A program made the position numbers and the translations under genes. The notes below the pieces were generated by a model. That model ran no database searches and was not told the origin of the DNA. It was given only the letters and a program-made list of their open reading frames with translations. Positions 28,014 through 36,842 of a DNA stretch of 64,000 nucleotides are shown piece after piece (position 1 is the first letter of the stretch; each line of letters opens with the position of its first letter). The stretch is from Caldilineaceae bacterium. Lineage in GTDB: Bacteria; Chloroflexota; Anaerolineae; Caldilineales; Caldilineaceae. Where the stretch lies: positions 1-64,000 of the forward strand of contig JAPOVP010000083.1 of the NCBI GenBank assembly GCA_026708085.1. Direction: 5' to 3'.

Positions 28014-29561
28014 TCAGGAGGCGGCCGCATACCGCTCTGCCAGTTCAACCAACAGCCGCACGCCGTATCCGGTCGCGCCCTTCGGCGTCTCCGCGTTGAT
28101 CCGGCTGTCGGCCAGCACCATATTGGCGATGTCCAGGTGGGCCCAGGGGTAGCCTTCAGTGAAATGCTCGATAAATTTCGCGCTGCTGCTCACGCCGGAG
28201 CGCCCGGCGCTGTTCTTGACCTCGGCCATGTCGCTCTTGATCGGCTTTTCGTACTCCGCATCCATCGGGAACGGCCACAGAAGGTCCCCGCTGTGGTCGG
28301 CCGCGGCCATCAAGTTTTCTTCCAAGGCGCTGTCGTTGCTGAAGAGACCGGCGCGAATATGGATTCCCAGCGCCGTCCCGATCGCGCCCGTCAGCGTCGC
28401 CAGGTCCACAACCGCGTCCGGGTCGAAACGGGCGGCATACGCCAGCGCGTCGGCCAGGATCAGCCGCCCCTCTGCGTCCGTGCTGATGATCTCCGCCGTC
28501 TTGCCGGTCATGCCGGTGACGATATCACCCGGCCGGAAGGCTTCGCCGTCCGGCATATTCTCCACACACGGCGCGATCCCGATCACACGCCGCGGGACGC
28601 CAAGCCGGCCGATCGCCTCCATCGCGCCGATCACCGCCGCCGCGCCGCCCATGTCGTCCTTCATCGCCCACATGCCGCCGGTGCGCTTGAGGCTGATACC
28701 GCCGGTGTCGAAGGTGATGCCCTTGCCGACAAAGATCAGCGGCGCCTCCGAACTGCCGGCCGGCGCATGCTCCAAAATGACAAACTGGGCCGGATTCACA
28801 CTGCCCTGGCTCACCGCCAGCAGAATCCCCATGCCCTCTTCCTCCATCGCAGCTTCGTCCAGCACGGTGCACTCGAGGCCGACGTCGGACGCCATCGCCC
28901 GCGCGCGGGCCGCCATCTCCACTGGCGTCAGGAGGTTGGCCGGCTCGTTGACGAGGTCGCGCGCGCTGCAGACCGCGCGGCCGATCGCCTCGCCCCGGGT
29001 TACCCCGCGGGCAACGTCCTCCAGTTTGGCCGCGCTGTACTCCACCACCGAACAACTCGTCAATCCCGAGTCGTCTTCCTTACGACCATAGCGTTTGGCC
29101 CGGTAACTGGCCAGAACTGTTCCCAGCGCCACCTCCTGCGCGGCCGCATCCGCGTCATGACCGGCGATTCCTGCGCCGTGGACGATCGTCGCCATCGATT
29201 TGACGCCCTTCAGCTTGGCCGCAGCCTGCGCCGCTACCGCTGCCGTTCTCCGGATCTGGCCCAGCCCAAACCCTTCGCTGCTGCCCAGACCCACGATCAG
29301 CACCCGCGGCGCGCGCAGCCCGCCCGAGTCAGCCTCTCCATCCCCAGCCGCGCCGCCATTCGCGCGCGCATAGAGGAGCGCGGTGGTCTCGGCCTCGCCG
29401 CTGAAATCTCCCTGCGCGATCAGGCGGCTGATCGCGCCGTTGAGCGCACGGTCGATCGCCCCGGTCGCGCCGCCGGGCGCGGTGACCCCCGCGAACAGAT
29501 TGATGACGATCAGATCCACATCGCTCTCAGCGATATTCCCCTGTTCTACCCGTAGTTCCAT
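28014..29561 (-). CDS. pepA: Leucyl aminopeptidase (M17)
   Basis: 515-aa cytosolic zinc aminopeptidase that removes N-terminal residues from peptides. The catalytic C-terminal domain shows the metal-binding FVGKGITFDTGGISLK (about residue 275) and the family signature STDAEGRLILADAL (about residue 355). The N-terminal domain is the usual macro-like fold. Length is typical. A period-7 tract (29565-29613) touches the start codon, so the ribosome-binding region (an AGGA about 12 bases upstream) is supplied by repeat sequence. Confidence 0.94.
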   Translation of the reverse strand: MELRVEQGNIAESDVDLIVINLFAGVTAPGGATGAIDRALNGAISRLIAQGDFSGEAETTALLYARANGGAAGDGEADSGGLRAPRVLIVGLGSSEGFGLGQIRRTAAVAAQAAAKLKGVKSMATIVHGAGIAGHDADAAAQEVALGTVLASYRAKRYGRKEDDSGLTSCSVVEYSAAKLEDVARGVTRGEAIGRAVCSARDLVNEPANLLTPVEMAARARAMASDVGLECTVLDEAAMEEEGMGILLAVSQGSVNPAQFVILEHAPAGSSEAPLIFVGKGITFDTGGISLKRTGGMWAMKDDMGGAAAVIGAMEAIGRLGVPRRVIGIAPCVENMPDGEAFRPGDIVTGMTGKTAEIISTDAEGRLILADALAYAARFDPDAVVDLATLTGAIGTALGIHIRAGLFSNDSALEENLMAAADHSGDLLWPFPMDAEYEKPIKSDMAEVKNSAGRSGVSSSAKFIEHFTEGYPWAHLDIANMVLADSRINAETPKGATGYGVRLLVELAERYAAAS

Positions 29562-29564
29562 GTC

Positions 29565-29613
29565 CAGTGTCCTGTGGTAAATGTTCAGCGGTCAGTGTTC
29601 TGTGGTCAGTGCA
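29565..29613. repeat. Period-7 tract at the pepA start
   Basis: Seven heptamers read CAGTGTC CTGTGGT AAATGTT CAGCGGT CAGTGTT CTGTGGT CAGTGCA. On the other strand this is the ACTGACC/ACCACAG type seen at 48146. It abuts the start codon of the aminopeptidase gene. Confidence 0.7.
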
Positions 29614-29652
29614 GTCACTGGCCATGAGACACTGTACGCCGGCTGTGGGGAG

Positions 29653-30861
29653 TTATAGATTCGTGCGTAGTCGCGTCGCCGCGGCCTCCAGAATCGCATC
29701 CGTCTTGCAGAAGCAGAAGCGGGCGACATTCTCGGCCAGATGGCTGTGTTCGGGGTTGTAAAATGCGGAGGGCGGGATCGCGGTCACGCCGATCTCTTTC
29801 GTCAGCCAGCGGCAGATCTGCACGTCGCGCAGATCGTCCGTGGGCAGAGGCGGGTCCAGGTCGGTCGTATCCACCAGAATAAAGTAGCTGCCGTGGGGCG
29901 TCACCGGCGGCAGTCCGACATCGTTGAGGGCCGACAGCAGGATTTCCCGTTTGCCCTGGTACATGACGCTCAGTTCATGCAGGTAGTTGCGCTCCTCCAC
30001 CTGCTCAAACGCCGCCCCCACCGCTTCCTGCAGGGGCGTTGTCACCGCGAAAGGGATCCATTGATGCGCCATCAGCACCGCGTGCGCCAGCGGTTCCGGC
30101 GCAATCGCCCAGCCGATCTTCCAGCCGGTCACCGAAAAGGTCTTGCCCGCGCTGCCCAGCGTAACCGTGCGCTCCCACATGCCCGGCAGGGTCGCAATCC
30201 GTACATGCGGCGTGCCGTCGTAGGTCATCCACTCGTAGACCTCATCGCTCAGCACCAGCAGATCATGCTCCTGCGCGACCTGCGCCAGCGCCAGCAGCTC
30301 CTCGCGGCTGTACATCTTGCCCACGGGATTGAGAGGCGTATTGATAATAATCAGTTTGGTCTTCGGGCTGATCGCGGCCCGCAAATCCTCCATATCGATC
30401 TGCCAGTCCGCCGCACTGGTGGCCCCTGGCATGGGCCGCAGCGGGACATAGACCGGTGTTCCGCCCGCCATGATCACCGACGGCGGATAGCTGTCGTAGA
30501 AGGGCTCGATCAGGATCACCTCATCGCCCGGGTCCACCAGCCCCTGCACCGTGGCGTAAATCCCCTCGGTCGCGCCCGTGGTCACAACGATCTCCGTCAG
30601 CGCATCCAGCTCGCGGTCGAAGACCGGGCTGTACACCGCCGCCAGCGCATTCACAAGCCGCGGGTGCCCGGCGCTGCGCGCGTACTGATTGTAGCCTGAG
30701 GCCAGCGCGGTGCGCGCCGCCTCAATCACAAAATCCGGCGCGGGAAAATCGGGGAAACCCTGCCCCAGGTTGATGGCATCGTATTCAAGGGACAGGGCCG
30801 AATACTCGGCGAAGACGGTCGTGCCGAAAGACTGTACCCGAACTGCTGCTGGCGTTGACAC
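29653..30861 (-). CDS. Class I/II aminotransferase (kynurenine/methionine aminotransferase-like)
   Basis: PLP enzyme, about 402 aa from GTG 30861. I prefer this to the longer ORF start because AAGGAA lies upstream and SFGTTVFAEYSALSLEYDAINLGQGFPDF is the normal family start. The PLP lysine is in GSAGKTFSVTGWKIGW and the pyridine aspartate in LLVLSDEVYEWMTYD; a final arginine in VARFCFCKTDAIL binds the substrate carboxylate. It resembles the aminotransferases acting on kynurenine, methionine or glutamine. It is separated by 92 bases from pepA on the same strand. Confidence 0.9.
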   Translation of the reverse strand: MSTPAAVRVQSFGTTVFAEYSALSLEYDAINLGQGFPDFPAPDFVIEAARTALASGYNQYARSAGHPRLVNALAAVYSPVFDRELDALTEIVVTTGATEGIYATVQGLVDPGDEVILIEPFYDSYPPSVIMAGGTPVYVPLRPMPGATSAADWQIDMEDLRAAISPKTKLIIINTPLNPVGKMYSREELLALAQVAQEHDLLVLSDEVYEWMTYDGTPHVRIATLPGMWERTVTLGSAGKTFSVTGWKIGWAIAPEPLAHAVLMAHQWIPFAVTTPLQEAVGAAFEQVEERNYLHELSVMYQGKREILLSALNDVGLPPVTPHGSYFILVDTTDLDPPLPTDDLRDVQICRWLTKEIGVTAIPPSAFYNPEHSHLAENVARFCFCKTDAILEAAATRLRTNL

Positions 30862-31436
30862 GGTGGCGCGTTCCTTAAGACAGGTGGTTGAAGGCTCTTG
30901 CGACCGCACTGAATGCGCTCCTGCAAAAGTCCGAGTTTGTGGCTGGTGGTTGGTGTAAAATTCCGCTGGCCGCGCAGTACACGACAACTGGCAACCGATT
31001 TTTGACAATTACATTGGATGATAGCACAGGGGGGACGGAAAGTCATCTATAATCGCGCGCGGGGTGCATCGCAAAACGGGTGTGAACTTTCGTATACCTC
31101 TGGCAGCGACGAGACGATGGCCGGTCCGTGATCAACTCTGAGGCAGGGAAGAGTCGCCTCTGACCGTTGACAACTGCAGTGGTTCATGATCAGTGACTGG
31201 TGGCATTTCGTCAGGGCGATACGGGCCGTTCGGAGGCTCAGTCTGGTTGGCCTCTTTCCGCGTCTGTGATACCGTATTAGTTATGTCCGGCGCTGCCATG
31301 GAGGCGGGCCGGGTTGTTGAATTTTGGGACTAGTTCGACCGTCGCCACATGTTGGACGCTCCGGCCGAAAGTAGACTGGTCAAGAGGAATGTTCGCACGA
31401 AGCCAGGCGTAGACGCTGCCTGAGGCTGGAGCAAAA
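30862..31436. other. 575-base divergent intergenic region
   Basis: It lies between an aminotransferase (-) and an MFS gene (+). A short repeat-like segment at about 31157-31203 (TTGACAACTGCAG followed by ATCAGTGACTGG) recalls the heptamer tracts and their CTGCAG junction. Nothing coding is recognised. Confidence 0.4.
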
Positions 31437-32735
31437 ATGAAGACAAAAGAGTCACTTGGCCGTGCCGGCGGCTGGATTGAGGCCGCGCTGGCAGGCTCAC
31501 TTTCACCCTCTGTGCGCCGGGTCATGCACATCGAGCTTTCGATGTCGCTGGCATACGGCGTCTTCTATGCCACGATCTTCCCCTTTACGCAGGTTGTGCT
31601 GCGTCGTATGGGCGCCACGGTTGATATGCTGGCGATCTATACGGCGCTGCTCTTTGTCGGCTCGGTCTTCACGTCGTTCAGCATCGTGTTGATGCGCCGG
31701 CGCCGTACAATCAACCTCATTGTTTTCTGCTGGCTGCTGGGGCGTTCGCTCTTCTTGCTGACCGCGTTTGTGACCGGTGCGGTGCAGCTGATGGCGATCA
31801 GCGTCGTATTTTGGCTGCTCGAGGAATTTGTGATCCCGGCCTATACGAGGGTCGTTCAGAAGATCTATCCCGAGAGCGGGCGGGGGAAGGTGATGTCGAC
31901 GGTGCAGATGGGGCGCGTTTCCACCATCCTCCTGGTCACGCCCCTGGCCGGATGGGCGCTGGACCAAGTTGGTTACCGGGTCCTGTTTCCCATCAGCGCC
32001 CTCTTTGGTATTCTGGCCACGCTCATTTTCACACGGATCGACTTGGACGAGGGAGAACTGCCGCCGCGCCAGACGAAGGCGTTCTCCGATCTGTGGCAAA
32101 TTGTTCGCGGCGACGGGAACTACGCAGTCTATCTGGTCAGTCACTCGCTGTTCGGGATGGGGGCACTGCTCAGCTGGCCGCTATTTCCCGTCGTGCAGGT
32201 GGACCGCCTGCAACTCTCGTATTCGGAAATTGGGTTACTGGGCCTGGTGGAATCGATCACCTGGTTCCTGAGTTATCTGCTTTGGGGGCGGATGATCGAT
32301 AGACGGGGCGGGCTATTCGTCATTCGCGCCATATGCGCCATCTCGATCGTTACGCCGCTCAACTACTTGTGGGCGCAGAATCTGTGGATGCTGCTGCCGT
32401 CGGCGATCGCACGGGGTCTGGGGATGGCGGGCTTTGAGCTGGGACGGATCAGCGCGGGAATTCAACTGGCGGATCCGGACAGAGTGACGGAGTATGCGGC
32501 GATCCAGTCGACTGTGGTTGGGTTGCGGGGCTTGGTGACGCCGTTCGTGACGATTGGACTGTTGCGTCTGGGCGCGCCGCAAAGTGCGGTGTTTCTGTTG
32601 AGTGCGGTTCTCCTGGTGATGAGTTGGGTCATCTTTGGGCGAGTTGAGGCGCCGACGCCGGGGGACGAAGGGTACCGTGAGCGGCAGCGGCTGCGGTACC
32701 GGTGGCCGTTCAGGAGGCGGATTGCGAGGTTGTAG
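31437..32735 (+). CDS. MFS transporter
   Basis: 432-aa major facilitator with twelve predicted helices, unrelated in detail to the two MFS paralogues at 7.5-11.7 kb. Helical segments such as LAIYTALLFVGSVFTSFSIVL and LMAISVVFWLLEEFVIPAY are evident. The middle loop carries RIDLDEGELPPRQTKAF, and a loop-8 signature (YLLWGRMIDRRGGLFVIR) is present. GGAG lies upstream of ATG 31437. The C-terminus is arginine-rich (RQRLRYRWPFRRR). No operon partner is present and no substrate can be assigned. Confidence 0.85.
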   Translation: MKTKESLGRAGGWIEAALAGSLSPSVRRVMHIELSMSLAYGVFYATIFPFTQVVLRRMGATVDMLAIYTALLFVGSVFTSFSIVLMRRRRTINLIVFCWLLGRSLFLLTAFVTGAVQLMAISVVFWLLEEFVIPAYTRVVQKIYPESGRGKVMSTVQMGRVSTILLVTPLAGWALDQVGYRVLFPISALFGILATLIFTRIDLDEGELPPRQTKAFSDLWQIVRGDGNYAVYLVSHSLFGMGALLSWPLFPVVQVDRLQLSYSEIGLLGLVESITWFLSYLLWGRMIDRRGGLFVIRAICAISIVTPLNYLWAQNLWMLLPSAIARGLGMAGFELGRISAGIQLADPDRVTEYAAIQSTVVGLRGLVTPFVTIGLLRLGAPQSAVFLLSAVLLVMSWVIFGRVEAPTPGDEGYRERQRLRYRWPFRRRIARL

Positions 32736-32942
32736 TTGGGGGGATGCAGCCTTTCATGTGGACGCTGTCTGAACCAGGTTCTGCAGGATTAAAGGTGATC
32801 GGTATATCCCTGTAATGAGGGGTGTTGCTCCGCACAGAAGGGGGATCGTAGGGGGACAACAATGAGGAATTCACACCGCAAGAACGGGCTCTTCAACAGC
32901 CCCACGCGCTCAGATCCCTACTGCCGCATATACGACTGTCGT

Positions 32943-32972
32943 TTGCTTAAAGAGCAACCGCTGTGGTATCTT
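32943..32972 (+). promoter_or_regulatory. Probable sigma-70-type promoter of the tRNA gene
   Basis: TTGCTT and TATCTT are separated by 18 bases, and the second box ends 14 bases before the tRNA, placing the start of transcription about seven bases upstream of the mature 5' end. Confidence 0.4.
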
Positions 32973-32986
32973 TCTCTCTACGCCTT

Positions 32987-33061
32987 GCCCCCGTAGCTCA
33001 GTGGATAGAGCATCGGCCTCCGGAGCCGGGAGCACAGGTTCGAATCCTGTCGGGGGTACCA
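32987..33061 (+). tRNA. tRNA-Arg (CCG)
   Basis: Complete cloverleaf: acceptor GCCCCCG/CGGGGGT with one G-U pair; D arm GCTC/GAGC; anticodon stem TCGGC/GCCGG around the loop CTCCGGA, so the anticodon is CCG (reads CGG); T arm ACAGG-TTCGAAT-CCTGT; discriminator A; and an encoded CCA end. An intrinsic terminator follows five bases later. Confidence 0.96.
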
Positions 33062-33065
33062 TCAG

Positions 33066-33099
33066 GAGGAGTGAGAACCTCTCGCTCCTCTTTGTTTTT
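33066..33099 (+). terminator. Intrinsic terminator of tRNA-Arg
   Basis: GAGGAGTGAGA pairs with TCTCGCTCCTC across the loop ACC (11 pairs, one G-T) and is followed by TTTGTTTTT. The spacing right after the tRNA makes a rho-independent terminator very likely. Confidence 0.88.
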
Positions 33100-33110
33100 C
33101 ACCCTGCCCG

Positions 33111-33908
33111 TCACCGAAACAGGTCCTTCTCCGCCGGCCGCTGGATCGACCGCGCCGGCGCGTCGGCGACATCCGGCCGCCTGTAACCGCGCACAATCGC
33201 CGCCGGTCGCCCCTCACTGCTCTGGCCCATCACCAGCGTCGCCGCCGCGCACAGCTCATCGATGATGCACTCCTCGCTGGCGACCAGCTCATATCCGAAC
33301 AGGTCCGTCAGCCCCCGCTGGTCCCACAGCGCCGGCAGACCCGCACAGCCAATACAGACCCCGACCGTCCCCATCTTCCACGGACGCCCGTGACTGTCGC
33401 TGATCAACACAGCCACCGTGGCGCCGGTCTCTTCCAGGATCCGGTCGCGTAGCGCCGCCGCGCTCGCATCCGCATCCGCCGGCAGCAGCGCCACCGTCTC
33501 CTCCGCCTCCGGCGCCACATTCGAATGGTCCAGCCCGGCATGCGCGCACACCCAGCCGCTGCTCTGCTCGACGATCAAGACCCCCTCCCGCGCGCGCACG
33601 ACTGCATTACTGTCGTCCAGCACCGCCTGCACCACCCGCGCGTCCTTACCCGTCTCCTCCGCCAGGCGCACCGCCTCCTCGCCCGGCGTCACATCCGCCA
33701 GCCGCACCAGCCGCCCTTCTGCCTTGCTCACGATCTTCTGCGCCAGCACCAGAATATCCCCGGACGTCAGGGAGAGTCCCGCCGCCCCGGCCGCTTCCAC
33801 AATCAGCGCCGCCAAGTCATCACCCGGCTGCACAAGTGGAATGCCAGGGATCGGGAATATCCGGATGCCCTCCTGCTCGGGAGGGCCCTGCGAGAAGTTT
33901 CCGTCCAT
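33111..33908 (-). CDS. cofE: Coenzyme F420-0:L-glutamate ligase
   Basis: 265-aa GTP-dependent ligase that adds glutamate residues to F420-0. Family motifs visible are FPIPGIPLVQPGDDLAALI at the start, SGDILVLAQKIVSKAEGR (about residue 50), DDSNAVVRAREGVLI, HAGLDHSNV, and ISDSHGRPWKMGTVGVCIGCAGL. Length is that of the ligase alone, without the FMN-reductase fusion found in actinobacterial FbiB. It overlaps the upstream yqeB-like gene at TGATG by one base, so the two are translationally coupled. Other F420 biosynthesis genes are not in this window. Confidence 0.93.
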   Translation of the reverse strand: MDGNFSQGPPEQEGIRIFPIPGIPLVQPGDDLAALIVEAAGAAGLSLTSGDILVLAQKIVSKAEGRLVRLADVTPGEEAVRLAEETGKDARVVQAVLDDSNAVVRAREGVLIVEQSSGWVCAHAGLDHSNVAPEAEETVALLPADADASAAALRDRILEETGATVAVLISDSHGRPWKMGTVGVCIGCAGLPALWDQRGLTDLFGYELVASEECIIDELCAAATLVMGQSSEGRPAAIVRGYRRPDVADAPARSIQRPAEKDLFR

Positions 33909-34822
33909 CAGAACCCCAACTCCTCGGTCACGCTGTCGTCGCTTCGGCCAAAATGCCAGTGCAAGAACGCCTCCAACACACCGCCGCCCACAGCCAGCGA
34001 CTTGTCCGAGATACGGAACGCGTACCCAGAGTCCCCGCGCGGATCGATATCGCCGATCTTGAGCCCCGGCTGCAGCGTTACACTCTCATGGATCAACCCG
34101 CGCAGCACACCGCTGAACGGCGCCAGCAGCGTCGTCTCCTCGCCCGAGGCCTGCACCACTGCGCCGTAAGGTGCTCCCTTCTCCACGCGGTCGCCGATGC
34201 ACGCCAATGCCTGAAGGCGCCCCGCTACAGGCGCGCGCAGCACGCGCGCCGCCGCAACGTCCTCTGCCGGATCGCCATCGCTGCCTTCCCCGGATTCCTG
34301 GCCGGTTGGCGGCGTCCTTATCGTGCCCGGCGTGCCCGTATCGGCTTCGGCCCCGCCCTCCCAGATCACCCGCCCCAGGTTGGGGCCGCGATTCGTCTCG
34401 ACCACCGCGTGGCAGTCAACGCCGGCCTCAAAACCCGGTCCCAGCGCCGCCACGAACTCCGCGCTCTCCAGCGTCGTGCCCGTATTGCACTTCGCCACAA
34501 TCGCGTCGATAACCGCCGACGGCGCCAGCTCGTCTATCGCCTCCATCTCCGGATCGACCAGGACCGGGATCTCCCCCGCATCCAGCACATCCGGCACGTC
34601 CGCCGCCAGCGCCCTGCGCGCCGTGACGTCTTCCACCTCATGCTCTTCGTCGTACACGGCCTGCGCAAAGGCCACCGTCCGCCTCACCGTCAGCGGGCGA
34701 GGCAGTTCGGTCATCACCACCGGGATGCCGCAGCGGTGCAGCCGCCAGGCCACACCGGTCGCCAGGTCCCCGGCGCCCTTGATCAGCACCAGCAGATCTT
34801 CAAATGGGTGTTCGTCTCTCAT
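33908..34822 (-). CDS. yqeB: YqeB-like molybdenum hydroxylase maturation protein
   Basis: 304-aa protein of the YqeB/EF2563 family linked to selenium-dependent molybdenum hydroxylases. The N-terminal Rossmann-like stretch is LLVLIKGAGDLATGVAWRLHRCG, followed by VVMTELPRPLTVRRTVAFAQAVYD and the region around VDCHAVVETNRGPNLGRVIW. Its place directly before cofE suggests co-expression of Mo-cofactor and F420 functions. I see no selenocysteine gene, selD or Mo-hydroxylase beside it, so the selenium link is by family only. The divergent upstream region holds a 21-bp tandem repeat. Confidence 0.85.
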   Translation of the reverse strand: MRDEHPFEDLLVLIKGAGDLATGVAWRLHRCGIPVVMTELPRPLTVRRTVAFAQAVYDEEHEVEDVTARRALAADVPDVLDAGEIPVLVDPEMEAIDELAPSAVIDAIVAKCNTGTTLESAEFVAALGPGFEAGVDCHAVVETNRGPNLGRVIWEGGAEADTGTPGTIRTPPTGQESGEGSDGDPAEDVAAARVLRAPVAGRLQALACIGDRVEKGAPYGAVVQASGEETTLLAPFSGVLRGLIHESVTLQPGLKIGDIDPRGDSGYAFRISDKSLAVGGGVLEAFLHWHFGRSDDSVTEELGF

Positions 34823-34861
34823 ATCGCAATGATTGTTGACGTACCGTTAAGCCATCAGTAG

Positions 34862-34903
34862 TATACACAGGGCACTGTAAAGTATACACAGCGCACAGTA
34901 AAG
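34862..34903. repeat. 21-bp tandem repeat (2 copies) in a divergent promoter region
   Basis: TATACACAGGGCACTGTAAAG is followed directly by TATACACAGCGCACAGTAAAG (two mismatches). It lies 39 bases upstream of the yqeB-like start (-) and 96 upstream of tsaC (+). The 21-bp period equals two helical turns and each unit carries a TATAC box, so it could be a paired regulator site or tandem promoter. Confidence 0.6.
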
Positions 34904-34999
34904 GAAAAACTACTGCGCATCCTTTTGCAGAGGCGCAAACACGCCCGCATCGCAAAGGCCCTGGCAGCGAAATCTACCATCTGTAGCGGAGCAGAACCG

Positions 35000-35644
35000 A
35001 TGACAGTCGTTATTGCGGCTGACCAAACCGGCGCCCTTGAACAGGCCGCGGCCGCAGTGCAGCAGGGCGCCGTAATCGGCGTCCCCACCGATACCGTCTA
35101 CGGCCTTGTCTGCCTTTACGGCAATGCCGCCGCCATCGACCAACTGTTTGCAGTCAAGGAGCGCCCGGACCATAAGGCGCTGCCCGTCCTGCTCGGTGAC
35201 GCCGAGCAGGCAAGCGCAGTAGTACGCACGACCGCCGACCCCGCGGCCCAGACCCTGATCGAACGCTACTGGCCCGGCCCGCTCACCCTCGTACTGCCCG
35301 CGCGCGGCCACCTTCCCGCCGCTCTCACCGCCGGCGGCGACACCGTCGGTGTACGCCTGCCCGCGCACCCATTCTTGCGCGCGCTCGCCCGTCGCGTCGG
35401 CCCCCTCGCCTCCTCCAGCGCCAACCGCAGCGGCGTCCCCCCATGCGCGACAGCCGCCGCCGTCCTCGACCAGCTCGACGGCCGCATCCCCCTCCTTATC
35501 GACGCCGGACCCGCCCCCCTCGCCCGGTCCAGTACCGTCCTCGACCTCAGCGGACCGCAGCCGCAACTGCTGCGAGAGGGCCCGATCGGGCCGGAGGAAT
35601 TGGCCGCGGCAGGGATACACGCCGGAGTGCTCAGTGAGAAGTGA
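35000..35644 (+). CDS. tsaC: L-threonylcarbamoyladenylate synthase (TsaC/Sua5 family)
   Basis: 214-aa YrdC-domain enzyme that makes threonylcarbamoyl-AMP for the universal t6A37 tRNA modification. I use ATG 35000 (MTVVIAADQTG), where the domain starts. Motifs are GVPTDTVYGLVC (about residue 31), FAVKERPDHKALPVLL, YWPGPLTLVLPAR, and PLASSSANRSGVPP. The C-terminal Sua5 domain is absent, so it is the short TsaC form. Two glycosyltransferase genes follow with overlapping ends. Confidence 0.94.
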   Translation: MTVVIAADQTGALEQAAAAVQQGAVIGVPTDTVYGLVCLYGNAAAIDQLFAVKERPDHKALPVLLGDAEQASAVVRTTADPAAQTLIERYWPGPLTLVLPARGHLPAALTAGGDTVGVRLPAHPFLRALARRVGPLASSSANRSGVPPCATAAAVLDQLDGRIPLLIDAGPAPLARSSTVLDLSGPQPQLLREGPIGPEELAAAGIHAGVLSEK

Positions 35645-36842
35645 AACGCGAGACGCGGCGAGCGCAGGACGAGAAACTCTCTCTCCTCACTCCTCTTCAC
35701 TCTCTCCTCTCCTTATAGGTATCGACGCCTCCCGCAGCCTGCGCACCGAGCCCACCGGCACCGAATTCTATTCCCGCCAGATCATCGGCCACATGCTCGC
35801 CGCGCCCAGCGATCACGTTTCCTTCCGTCTCTACTCGCCCACAACGCCGACCGCCGAAGCAATGCGAGGCGCCGCCCCGCCCCCGCACGACCAATGCGCC
35901 GTCACCGTCCGCACGCTGCCCGGCAACCGCCTCTGGACCCACCGCACGCTCGCCTGGGAGCTCTGCCGCCGCCCGCCGCACGTACTCTTCGTGCCCGCCC
36001 ACGTCGTCCCCTTCCTGCCGCCGCCTCTCCTGCCGTCCACCGTCGTCACGCTCCACGATATCGGCTATCGCTACTTCCCTCGCTCACATACCCCCGTCCA
36101 GCGCCTCTACCTCGAGCTCTCCACCCGTTGGAGCGCCGCCGTCGCACAGCGCATCATCGCCGTCAGCCGCCACACCGCCGGCGACCTGCAGCGCTTCTAC
36201 GGCGTGCCCGAAGCCAAGATCCGTGTCATCCACGAAGCGCCGGTGCCGCGAACATCCGCTCCCGGCCAGGACGCGGCCGCTGCGCCTTCCTACCAGCGTC
36301 CATTCGCGCTCTACGTCGGCACCATCCAGCCCCGCAAAAACCTGCTGCGCCTGATCGATGCCTTCGCACGTCTCATCCAGCGGCAACAAATCGGCTGGGA
36401 TCTCGTTCTCGTAGGCCGCTGGGGCTGGCTCAGCCAGGAGTACGAACGCCATGCCGCCGCCAAAGGACTGGCCGGCCGCGTCCACTTCCCCGGCTATCTG
36501 CCCGACGCCGCCGTGGTCGCGCTCATGGGCAAGGCCCTTTTCTTCGCATTCCCGTCCCTGTTCGAGGGATTCGGACTACCCGTACTCGAAGCTCAAACCA
36601 CAGGAGTCGCCGTTATGTGCGCCAAAAACTCTGCCCTGCCCGAAATCGCCGGGGACGCCGCCCTGCTCGTCGATCCCGAGGACGTCGACGAAATCGCCAA
36701 GGCCATGCTGCGCCTCAGCCAGGACGAGAACCTGCGGCAGGAGCTGATCGCCAAAGGCTATGAAAATGTCAAACGTTTTTCGTGGGAAAAAGCCGCCCGC
36801 GAGACGCTGGCCGTGCTCGAAGAGGCCGCCGCCAAAAGATGA
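35634..36842 (+). CDS. Glycosyltransferase family 4 (group 1)
   Basis: GT-B glycosyltransferase of about 402 aa. The longest ORF begins far inside tsaC in another frame. GTG 35634 (preceded by GGAG) is the most plausible start, giving a short low-complexity lead before LIGIDASRSLRTEPTGTEFY, where the family begins. The C-terminal nucleotide-sugar domain shows LYVGTIQPRKNLLRLIDAF and the E-x7-E motif EGFGLPVLE (about residue 305). The lead peptide is encoded by a period-7 tract (35674-35715), so the true start could also lie within it. It overlaps tsaC and the next gene. Role in cell-surface glycan or exopolysaccharide synthesis is inferred. Confidence 0.85.
   Translation: MRSETRDAASAGRETLSPHSSSLSPLLIGIDASRSLRTEPTGTEFYSRQIIGHMLAAPSDHVSFRLYSPTTPTAEAMRGAAPPPHDQCAVTVRTLPGNRLWTHRTLAWELCRRPPHVLFVPAHVVPFLPPPLLPSTVVTLHDIGYRYFPRSHTPVQRLYLELSTRWSAAVAQRIIAVSRHTAGDLQRFYGVPEAKIRVIHEAPVPRTSAPGQDAAAAPSYQRPFALYVGTIQPRKNLLRLIDAFARLIQRQQIGWDLVLVGRWGWLSQEYERHAAAKGLAGRVHFPGYLPDAAVVALMGKALFFAFPSLFEGFGLPVLEAQTTGVAVMCAKNSALPEIAGDAALLVDPEDVDEIAKAMLRLSQDENLRQELIAKGYENVKRFSWEKAARETLAVLEEAAAKR
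35674..35715. repeat. Period-7 tract at the 5' end of the glycosyltransferase gene
   Basis: Six heptamers read AAACTCT CTCTCCT CACTCCT CTTCACT CTCTCCT CTCCTTA. The tract ends exactly where the conserved part of the glycosyltransferase begins (GIDASR). Confidence 0.7.

Noticed and set aside
33908-34822. A selenoprotein or selenocysteine system implied by the yqeB-like gene
   Set aside because: The family name mentions selenium, but no sel genes, SECIS-like element or Mo hydroxylase with suitable context are visible here.
35349-35633. Long 497-aa glycosyltransferase ORF as annotated by the track
   Set aside because: Its first 95 codons are an out-of-frame reading of tsaC; the glycosyltransferase homology starts only at about 35716.
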